Positions 23,401 through 33,110 of a DNA stretch of 64,000 bases are shown piece by piece. Position 1 is the first letter of the stretch. Every line of letters starts with the position of its first letter. The stretch spans positions 1-64,000 of the forward strand of contig VZRS01009631.1 in NCBI GenBank assembly GCA_013398055.1, given 5' to 3'. Origin of the DNA: Ifrita kowaldi (taxonomy: Eukaryota > Chordata > Aves > Passeriformes > Cinclosomatidae). Both the position numbers and the translations under genes were made by a program. The notes beneath the pieces were generated by a model. It worked only from the letters and a program-made list of their open reading frames with translations, was not told where the DNA came from and made no database searches.

Positions 23401-26400
23401 CTACTCACCAAGCTTTAACTTTTGCTATTCCAAAAACGATCACAGTCATGAAGGGTAGGGGAGGCAAAGACGGGGGAGATGAAAAGAGGGACAGCTGATG
23501 GCTAGAACCTGGGCCGTGCTCATGAGCAGGCCCACGTGTGAGTGCTGCTGGGGTAGTCAGCACTGGTTTTCTCCTTGAGTAAGCATTACCATGTGTAAAT
23601 TCAAACATATCTTCTTGGCCCAGGAGGAGGCGGACAAGCTGGGCAGTGGGCAGGGAAGACCTGTAGAGCATGATAAAGAGGGCTGAGAAAATGGGGGGGA
23701 ATAGGTTAAGGTCAATGGCAGCAATGAGGCTGCAACATCCTTCCATGTAACAGGACCTGGGAGAACTTTATTCACAGGAAGGCACGATAGCTGCCATCCC
23801 CGGGCTCCCCACCGTGCATTTGAAACTTCAAGTTTTCTTTCCATGTACTGAAATGGGAGCTGTCGGCTCCTGAGCTTTAATGTAAATCTCGCCCTCCATG
23901 CTGAAAGCAATGTGCAGGTTACTTGGTTTGGGCTTTCCCCAGTGTGCATATTTGACTGGAGAGCTCACAGAGTTAATCTGTAAGTGTGGTACAGCAGATG
24001 CTGGGAACCATTTCCCACCCCGCACTTTAAGCCAAGCAGGGAGGAGAGACAGGAAGAGGCCAGGGTGACATGGTGGGACCCACAGAAACAGGGGCTGGGC
24101 GTCACTGAGAGATGATCGACATGGGGGAAGTACAGTGGGGGCATTTGAGAGGAGAGGAAAACAGGAATGATGGAGGAGCATACCCCTTTGGAAAAAGGAG
24201 ACTAGCCAGTGGAAACAACCCAGGGCAAGAGGAACAGCAAAGCCCTTGGGGCAGGGAGGTGGTTTGGGGACAGGTATCCTGACAGAGCGCTGGATGTTTT
24301 ATGGGGATCCTCTGCCTACATGCATGTCTTCAGTCCCACTAGCCCTCAAGACAATGTATTTTCTCAGCCCTAGACCCTACACTTGCACTTCTGAGAGTTG
24401 CCTACTGGGGACAGTGAGGATTCCATGTTCCCTCTACTTGCCAGGTCTCTCGATTGTGGAGCTCAGATGTGGACTGGAGTGAGCCTTGCCTTTTATTTTT
24501 CTCCCTGCTGTGGGTTATGGCACTGCATCACAGTTTTCCATCCCGTGGAGCTGCTTCTGCTGCCCTGCTGCTGGACACTTGTCTCTCCGACTCCTATGCC
24601 TGCACCCCAGCCCTGGTCCCCATCTGAGGTGTGCAAGAGGCAGAGGGTCAGCTAAAGCAGGATATGGAGAGATGTCCTACTGTTTGACCCAATTCCCCTG
24701 GCAGGTACAGCAGGGGCAAGCACAGCCTGCTCAGGGCAAGCATCGAGGCAGAGGGTGCCAAGGTGGCTGTGCCATTTGTGGCTCAGGGCTGCACTGAGAG
24801 AGGGAAGTGCTTGGCATGCCCCCACTCGATTGGGGAGTTTTATTTTGACTAAGATGGAGTGGGAATAATGGAATCACAAGCGCAAGAATGACAGCCGGGC
24901 TCTGGCAGCTCCTCAGTGCAGCCCACAGCCCTCTGGCAGCCATTCCTGCTGGCATGGTACAGGGGTGAGGGAGCAAGCATCTGGGCACACTGGCAGGAAG
25001 GGGAAGTGAAATCATGGCAGATGTGGAACTGGTAGGCAATGGCTGGTTTTTGGTTGGGACTCAGGCTTGCCTGGAGCCCTGCAGCACCTAAGGTGGGGCT
25101 GAGACTCTGTTGGGGCTGCTTTGGCACTGCTGTGATGCAAACTACCCCCTGGGAATGCTGCTGGCAGGGAGGGAGATGTGCTGCAGGGCAGCTTCTCCCC
25201 TGCCAGGCATGGGGTACAGAAGAACTGCACTTGGGCTGAGATCTAGTATGGGGAGCTGGTGACTGCATCCCACTCAGGGCTTCATAGGGTGGGATGTGGA
25301 GGCTGTGGGCTCAGATTGCCCAGCAGTCACTGGAGAGGGGCAGGCACATTCAGGGACCAAGTCCTCAGGCCTGTCTCAGAGGACCTCAGCTGCCCAGGGG
25401 GTCACCTGGTACTCTGTCACCTTCAGCCAGAGCACCCTTTCAATTTTTTCTTCCTCCCCTCCCAGCCTTGGCCCAGGACAGTGGGCAGCAGAGGCCTCAT
25501 TAGAAAGAATCCACATGCTGTAGCTACTGGAAGGACATGACTCCATCAGTAAAGCCCTATTAGGGATCTCCTGGGTAGGGCAGGTCAGTAGGGTTGCTTC
25601 CCTCAACTGAGAGCCAGCCAACCATGGCTGGCCCCTTTCTTTCTTATGGAGTGAAGAAAAAGAGGATCTGACTTTTGGCCACTAGCAATGGAAGAGATCC
25701 ACCTACATCACTGAAATCCATCTCTTTAGGTCTCAAGCATCGGGCTTTGACGTGTGGGTATTGGTGGTGGAACATTTTTCCTGCTCCTGATCAGGAACAC
25801 CTAAGACTATTAAAGGATTTTTTTAGACCTTTCCAATGGTTTGGGGACCAGGCTTGCTCAGTGTGACCTCCTTTGCCCATGCCCTGTGCATTTACTGAGC
25901 AGAACCAGATCTGAACCCCGGAGAATGAGACATGGTGCTGAGGAGCCATGGGTCTAGGTCTGTGATGGAGAGGATGGAGAGAGCAAGGTCATGGAGAGCA
26001 CTGTCAGTAGAGGTGGAGAACATACAGCAGTTGGCCTGCTTGCAGAGCAGCCACTGGCAGGATGTGTCCTGGGGGCAGTGGAAGCTTTTAAAAGGGGAAA
26101 CATCAGTGCCCTTTCACTCTTTTCTCCTCTTGTCCTTCTCTGTGTTTTCAATCCAAGCCGGATCTGTGGCCCTGGGATGGAGTCTTGCAAAGATCTGTGC
26201 ACAGGAAAGTCTCCTGTAGACACTGGAGGAGGCCGAGGGGGCTTTTCACTGCAAGCAAGGGAGGGTGCAGGCTGGGGGACATGCCTGGGCTGGGGGCAGC
26301 ATGCAGGTGGGCAGGGGAAGAGTGAGGATCAAGAAGGTCATCCTGGGACACAATACTGCTGGGTACGAGGTGCTGCGTGGCTGAGGCACATGAGGGGCTG

Positions 26401-26640
26401 CGGGGATTTCGGGAGCATATTTTGGAGGAGAGGGGTAGTTTGAGGGCACATTGCAAAGGCAGGCAGGGGTAGGGCTTGGTTGCTTGCTCTCCTCCTCCCT
26501 GGTGAAGATCCGCCCCAGGCCACGCACAGCGAGTGTGAGCCCCAAGGGAGACGACGCAGCTTGACAGACTGTATCTCCCTCTGCCACGGGGCCCAGGGCG
26601 CTGTGATTTCACACTCCAGCGGCCCCAGCACTGCTACGCC
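14456..26640. other. Intergenic region between CENPM and TNFRSF13C
   Basis: About 12 kb with no supported gene. The longest frames (for example 16415-16900 and 17012-17494 on the minus strand) lack family resemblance, splice logic and a plausible start. Two AT-rich, homeobox-site-like blocks at about 20215-20330 and 23190-23400 could be regulatory. The last few hundred bases should hold the TNFRSF13C promoter and any 5' untranslated exon, but no TATA box or clear transcription start was seen. Confidence 0.5.
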
Positions 26641-29331
26641 ATGCAAGAGCTGGGCTCTCACTCCCACTCTGCCATGTCCTCATCAGGAAAAGCTGCCATT
26701 GCCCCCTCCTGCCTCTCCTTCGAGTGCTTCGACACCCTGACCAAGTCGTGCATCAAGTGCTCCGAGCTGTTCAAGGACAACACAAGTAAGGGGACAAGGG
26801 CAGCTGCAGTCTGAGCTCCCCAGGGCTGGGTGGTGGTGGGCCAAGGAGGCTGGGGGCACCCCAGGGGAAAGCAGGTGGAAGGCACCTTCTCCTGAGGATG
26901 GCTATGGAGGTGGCAATGGAGGATGAAGCACTGCCTTCATCTAAAGCAGAGGGGAAGAGGGCAGCCAGTTCCAGTGAGAGGAACATGGTGTAGAGAGAAG
27001 TCGGGTGATCCACCCCAGGGTGGATCAACCTGCCCCAGGGGTTACTGTGGGAAGAGCAGGAACTCTCATCTCCTACCACCCAGGGGCAGGGAGCGGGATA
27101 AGGGTCTCATCAAGCAGGGGGATATTTTGTTGCTGGTGACGGGTGGGTAGCAGTTTAGTGCCACACTTCTTCCCTGCCACTGCAGCGCCCAGGCCAGCCA
27201 GCCAGGTGAAAAATGCTGCTGTCCTCCTTCCCAGCTTCAGCTCTCCCCCTCCTGACACTCCTGGCATCTCACCCCACAGCAGAGCCTACCCTGGCACCCA
27301 CCCTGACCAGCACCTTCCTGATCTTTGGGGTCCTGGTGGTGGTGGGGCTCGTCCTGGTTCTGGTGGCACTCTGTGGCTTCCTGGCCTGCAAGGTGGGAAA
27401 GCGGAGGAGAAAGAGGAAGGCGGCAGATGAAGAGGACAAAGGTAGGGGACCTCTTCCTCTCCCTCTCACAACACCCTGTGGACCCTGGGGTAGGTGGGAT
27501 CACTTACTGCTGGCTCCCCTGAGGTACATCCTTGTCCAGGCTAGCTCCTCCACCTCAACATCAGTTCCACAGGCATCCCATGGCATTTTGGGGCATCTGA
27601 ATCACTGCCTGAGTGACAGCGTCCTGCATTCCCTGGGAACCTATGCCTGTACCTGACTGCCAGTGCAACCCTGCTGAGCCATCCCTCCCTTTGCTGGGTC
27701 TCCCTGTGCCTTTGTTTGCTTAAAGCATGTCCTGGCACAGTCCCCTCTCCACAGGGGACACATACGGAGCACTGGTGAGTAGCTTTGTGAGCTCACTGGT
27801 CACAGCCCTCTCCCCCAATAGCCAGAGGACCATGGATGGAGTGGGAGTAGTGGGGGCAGTGGTGGACACCTTCGGATGGCTCCAGAGGCAGCCTCTCCAT
27901 GTGGCGCTGCAATGGGGTCCTGTGTGGACTGCCCAGCTTGCTTCTCATGCTTGGGATGCCCAGCATCCTCCAACATGCATCCCAAAGACCTCAGTGGGAT
28001 GTCAGGGCCAGCCCCATTGACAGTACACTGCAGCACTGCAAAGGATTATCCGATGTATCAAAATTAGGGCTGGGGTTCCAGGAATGGGGCTGAGCCTTTC
28101 CTGGCTGGGTACTTCCAGGAGAGTAAGGCCACAGTGCTCTATGATGGCCCATGTTGTTGGGGCATCTCTTTCCTCTCTCAGGGGCCTCTGCACTGGCACT
28201 GACTCAGCCCTGAACAATCTTCTGAGAAGTCTTGCCTGGCTTCACTCCTTCCGATTCCTAGGTAGGGGGTATGGCTCCCCAGGACCCCCAAGAGGGGCTG
28301 CCTCATAGGGATGCTGGCACCCACCACTGCCCTACCACCTGGATGGGTGAACACAGTGGGGCAGCTGGTCCTTGTGCCCTGGCTTGCCTGCACATTTCTG
28401 GCAGTGCCGGATGGTGACTCAGACCAGGGGGACATTACCCGGGGCCTTTCTGCTCTGCGACAGCCCATGACGCACATGCCTAGGAAAAATACCAAAAGCG
28501 AAAGAGAAGGGAGAAATCCAGTGGCGAGAGAGATCTGGCCATTACGGAGAGTGTTGGAGGCACTACTCAGTCTCAGTCGCCTGTTGCATGCCCTGGTCCC
28601 CATCCCCTTCATCCCCCAAGGCTGCACCACAGCAAGCCCAGTGCTGCGGCACTGGATGTGTGGAAAGTGGCAGGAGGCTTGGGGCTGGAGGCACACGCCT
28701 GCATTCGAAGTGTGTAAACAAGTCTATTTTTAAGTGGGAGGCAGTCGGGGAGGGCAAGCTGCCATGGGCTGGGCTGTTCTGCTGCCGGCAGGGTTTAGCA
28801 AGAGAACTCAAAGTGGAAGTGCAAGTTTTGGCCTTTCCCTCTTTTAGCAGAGGGGGAAGCTCCTCAGTTGTACGCAGGAGCAGATCTGCAGCAGGAGAGG
28901 TGTGGGGACCTTGCAGACTCCTCCTGTTCCAGCTCCATCTTCCCCCCTCGGGACAGACTGTCTCCCTCTGACCCCACTTTGTGAGCCCAGTAACCCCCTT
29001 TTCTTGTCCTTTCCCAGAAAAAGTGAGCACTGCCAGCCCCCTGCCAGGCCAGGACCCTGCTGTGCCAGAGGGAGATGGTGCCCTGAAGCCAGCCCCATGC
29101 CCGCATCTTGATGGGAGCCTGAAGATGCCGGGGCCTCCCAGGAAAGCCAGGGCAAAGCAGAGGCCATGCTGCCAGGGCGATGCTGATGGTGACATTGTTC
29201 TGCTCTCCACCATGTACCCCCGGCCTGAGGAACGCAACCACAGCTTCCCATTGCCCGCCACTGAGCTGGGGGCCACAGCGCTGGTCACCACCAAAACCAC
29301 CCAGAACTGCCCCAGAGAGGAGAGAGTCTGA
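26641..29331 (+). CDS. TNFRSF13C: BAFF receptor (TNF receptor superfamily member 13C)
   Basis: A type III single-pass receptor for BAFF (TNFSF13B) on B cells that signals survival through TRAF3 and non-canonical NF-kB. Coding exons are 26641-26785, 27280-27441 and 29018-29331, all GT-AG and in phase, giving 206 aa (human 184). There is no signal peptide, as in the family. Residues 24-40 hold the partial cysteine-rich domain (C24, C29, C37, C40) with ECFDTL carrying the DxL BAFF-contact motif (D31, L33). Residues 61-85 are a Leu/Val-rich membrane helix, followed by the basic stop-transfer KVGKRRRKRK. The tail ends with the conserved block FPLPATELGATALVTTKT; PLPAT (180-184) corresponds to the human TRAF3-binding PVPAT. 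The ATG has G at -3; an in-frame ATG at codon 12 also has G at -3. The position between CENPM and SHISA8 matches human. Confidence 0.94.
27275..27282 (+). promoter_or_regulatory. TNFRSF13C: Tandem (NAGNAG) acceptor at TNFRSF13C exon 2
   Basis: The intron ends CACAGCAG. Splicing after the first AG (27279) gives residues T-E-P at the junction; splicing after the second (27282) gives K-P. Both keep the frame and differ by one residue just outside the membrane helix. The choice of the first AG in the gene model is a convention, not proven. Confidence 0.6.
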
Positions 29332-29810
29332 GGGTAAGGGGAATGGGCTGGAGTGCTCTGGCCAATCCCTGTGGACACTGACAGCCTGTTCCTGGGACGA
29401 GTGAAGCCTTCCACGAGTATGAGCTCTCTGAGAACTAGGTTTTGCCTTTAGCAAGATCAGCCTTTTACGATGACTGTCCTTTTTGTGCTGAGTCCCAAGT
29501 TACACCTGTAAATGCTGGAGGAAGCCAAAGTGGATCGTGCTGAGTTACAATGAGCTGTTGACAGCTGCCATGGCTGAACCATTGGGAGGAGGCAGAGGAG
29601 ACACAGCCAGTGAGGATGGAGCGTGGCAGGAACTGCTGTGCCATTTGCAGGGACAGGTCTCCTGCTGGATGGGCAATTCCTGAGAACATGGGGCTGGAAC
29701 AGCAGAAACTGCAGGAGAAAGGGAAGCAGGGATTTACTTTAGGACCAAATCCCACACAGCAGTAGCTCGATTTTTGCTACTGACCTCAATAAAAGGAGGC
29801 TTGAGGCCAT
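29332..29810 (+). other. TNFRSF13C: TNFRSF13C 3'UTR
   Basis: About 0.48 kb from the TGA at 29329-29331 to shortly after the AATAAA at 29788-29793. Nothing else is recognisable in it. Confidence 0.65.
29788..29793 (+). terminator. TNFRSF13C: Poly(A) signal AATAAA of TNFRSF13C
   Basis: The first canonical hexamer downstream of the stop codon, 457 bases after it. Confidence 0.65.
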
Positions 29811-30618
29811 ATGGAGCAAGGCACACCCAGCATCTACTCCATTCACAGTCCTGCTGCCCCATCTTCTGCACTCTGACACCCAGGTCTCTCTGCCCTCTGG
29901 GCTCTCTCACACAGTGGCAGGCATCCACCGGCACTCGTGGGAAGCCCCTCCATAGCTGGGTACGGGAAAAAAGTTTGTCTTCCCAAGCAGTGAAGAGGGG
30001 AAAAAATCTGTCCTTGCTCTGACCTACAGTCCCTGAAGTTAGGGAGGACCAGGGGCAGGCAATGGAGACAGCTAGTCTAGAGGAGCTCCCTGAACTTGTC
30101 GTTACAGCCCCAGACAACCGTCACTCAGCTCACTGTCGCTGCAGAAATACTGTGTGTCACTTAGGATGGATGCTTCCACACTGCACAAAAGCAGTCAGGG
30201 AGTGATGTGAGTGTAGGCAGGATGACTGAATTTGTGAGAGTGTCCTCAAGGCTTTGCGGGTGTGCCAGAGCTGGCCAGCATTGCCGATCCCAGGCATTTC
30301 CCCGTAGATGGATTTCTTCACCCGCCTGTAAGTGGCTTTACTGCACATGAAGGGCTCTGTCTGGGAAATGAACTCGTCAGTGTGGGATTGCTGATTCTGA
30401 ATAATTGCAGCAGCTGATCCCCCCTGGCTGAACAGAGACTCTGGGTTGGGTGAGAAGCCCCTAGAGAAGATGATTGGTCACTTAGAAGTGCTTTGGGGGG
30501 TTATTTACATGAAGCACTATCTCTGGGTCTGCTCTTCCTTAGGTGAGGTGGCTTCCTCGTCTGGGAGGCTTCGGACACTGAACAGAGCTGGCCAAGCAAA
30601 GTGTGAGGGCACTGACAT

Positions 30619-30680
30619 CAGGCACTAATGGGCCACCGAGTGCCACTAACACCAGGCACTAATGGGCCACCGAGTGCCAT
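30619..30680. repeat. 34-bp tandem duplication
   Basis: CAGGCACTAATGGGCCACCG followed by AGTGCCA occurs at 30619 and again at 30653, a period of 34 bases. The second copy is partial in length and identical over the shared part. Confidence 0.85.
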
Positions 30681-32849
30681 ATGCCCAGTAGGGTCAGCTG
30701 GAGGCACTGTGTTGAGGGGATGTTCCTCTGATGATGGGAAGGTGACTCCCTGCCCAAGCCTGAGTTCTCTCTGGGGCTGCAGGGACGATGCTGCTGTTGA
30801 AGGGTGACAACCTCTCTTCTCCCCTGTCTGTGGCACTGGAGGCAGACTCATGGCATCTGTCCCATAATGGCAGCCACAGGTGCTGCTACAGGTGCCAAGG
30901 CCAAAATTCCTCACGACAATTCCTCTCCCAGACCTTAACACACTGGCAGAGGTGAACCCTCATCTGACCAAGGCTCTGCATGATCCAGGATGGGATGGAT
31001 CCCCAAGGATGGTGGAAGAGGTGGTCCATGAACCCAGTGACTGTTGCCTGGGGCTCCAGACACCTGCGGCAGAAACTGTGGAGGCTCAAGGGCTCGGGTC
31101 CTAGTTACCTACAACAGCCATGCTGCCCTTTGCAGATGGGGTATTGCCACGGCATGAATCAGACATCTCATCCTCATGCTCTGCACCCAACCTTGTGAAG
31201 TAACTTCAAACAACCTTTGTGTATCTGGAGTGGGGAAAAGAGCCGAAGCCAGGTCGGGGGATGTTGTGTCACTAGAAAAAGGACTGCTTGTAGGAGACAG
31301 AGCAACCTGTTTCAGGGGAGATGGGGGCGAGAGGGAAATGGAGCAGAACTGTCAGGAGCCACCTCCGCTTCCCGCCCAGTGACAGCAGCAGCCCAGCCCT
31401 GTGGATGCACTGCCCACCCCAGACAATCTGGGAATTTGAAAAAGGAACACCCATACAAATCCTATTGAAAAAGCCCCTCTTTCTGCTCAGGTAAGGACTT
31501 CTGCTCTCATTTCTGCTGGAGCTTAAGCCAGGCATCTCCCTATACGGGATGCCACCAGCATTTGCAGCGTGCAGAGTGGCAATTTGTATTCCTCGACCAG
31601 TGAGTGCCCCTTGGATCCCCTCTCTGTTACGGCATGTGAGGTGCCTTCCCTACATCGTGTCTGCCTGCCAGTTGTGGTGGGGCAGTGCTCCCCTTCTGCC
31701 CAATCTGCCTGGGAGGGATTTATTCTGTGCACTTCTCCATCTTTATGTACAGGGCAAAGGGTTATCCATCTTGTCTGCATGGAGAGCCAAGGGAATAGAA
31801 ATGAAAATTATGGTAGTAAAAATTAAATAAAGTGAACCTACTGTCAATCCATGCTCAGAGGTCTGAATGGGGTCCCCATTTTCCTGGCTTTAGGGTTCTC
31901 CAGCATGATGGTCCTTGGGATACAGCAGGGCTTTGAGCCAGAGAGGCTCCCCTGGCAGTGTCTTTATCAGCACATCCCCTATACATGGACCCCTGCACAG
32001 CCAGGAACCAGCCAAGCCTGGCCACCTGCATCTCCCCACAGCCATGCCAGGAGCTGGCCATTAGGACAAAGACTGGGGAAAGTCTTTTTTTGTGTGTGTG
32101 TGGGGGGGGTGGAGGGATTGTTGCCTGTCTTTGACTTTCCACAGCAGTTTCTCACTTCCCCCTGTGAGGCAGGAGCTGTGCTTCCTCCCCAGGCTGGCAC
32201 CCACCCCACTGCCCGCACAACTGCCTAGAAAGGCTGGTGAAGCCAGGCTTCACCTGGCTGTAGGGGCATGGGTTTTCAGAGAGAGCCAGGGGAAAGTCTG
32301 AGGAAACCCCTGGGCAAGAGAAAGCAGTTGAGGCTAAAAGGCTTCTCACTGCAAAATCACCTCAGTATCTCCCTAGACATTTCAACCCCACTAACCCTGT
32401 TTTGGGGGAGGTCATGAGCGTATTTGAGCTCTTGCAAGTCTCACCAAAAATGCTGGTGGTAAAGGAAAGAAGCCTTGGTGCCCCCTAGGGATGTGGGGTT
32501 GTTTTAATCCATGGTCCTAGAGGCAGGAGCCAGCTGACCAACAGTGCATGGCAGTGTGAGGAGAGGGACCACCCAGCCAAGGGTCTTCTGCAGCCACCAG
32601 TCATGTCTGCCAAACCCTTCTCAATCCCACAGGCTCCCCAGACTCCAAAGCGAGGCTTTCCTCCCTCACTTTCTCCTCGCCACTCCCGTTACCGGTTCAC
32701 CCACAGGCGCAACTACTCCAGCCTAAAGCACCCCCACAGGCCCCGCAGACCCAGCTTACCCCTCCGCGGGCCTTCTGTGGGGGCCGGGCCTTGACAGCAG
32801 GCAGGGCAGGCAGGGCAGGTGAGCACCATTTCATCCCAGACATGAAGTA

Positions 32850-33110
32850 ATGCCCGATGGCCTTGCGGGTGTCCTTGCAGTCCTCGGGGGACGCCCGTGG
32901 GAGGCTGTGGGTGGAGAAGGGAGGTCAGCGGTCCCGGGACGGCTGCCACGAGGTGGCACTGACACCCCGCACCGGCCTGCGCGGCTGCAGCGCCGCGGGG
33001 AGCGGCTCGGCACGGCCAGCGCCCCACCGCAGCCGGGGCCACCCGGGACAGCCGGGCAGGCTTGTGGCCAGCCCCACCTGGGCCAGAGGGAACGGCGACA
33101 GCGGGGTCTG
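32850..33110. promoter_or_regulatory. Isolated GC/CpG-rich patch in intergenic DNA
   Basis: A local rise in CpG density (for example GCGCGGCTGCAGCGCCGCGG near 32980-32999) in otherwise CpG-poor sequence, about 17.5 kb from the nearest recognised promoter. It may mark an unannotated promoter or exon. No transcription start element was identified. Confidence 0.35.

Noticed and set aside
23405..26667. Several frames over 100 codons on both strands upstream of TNFRSF13C
   Set aside because: They overlap each other in different frames, are rich in Pro, Ser, Gly and Trp as expected of GC-rich non-coding DNA, and show no homology that I recognise.
27213..27656. Single long frame over TNFRSF13C exon 2 taken as a gene of its own
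   Set aside because: Only the middle (27280-27441) is coding; the ends run through the acceptor and donor into intron.
28563..29454. Long minus-strand frames (283, 196 and 135 codons) over TNFRSF13C exon 3
   Set aside because: They are antisense shadows of the GC-rich coding exon and its flanks; the plus-strand frame has clear BAFF-receptor homology.
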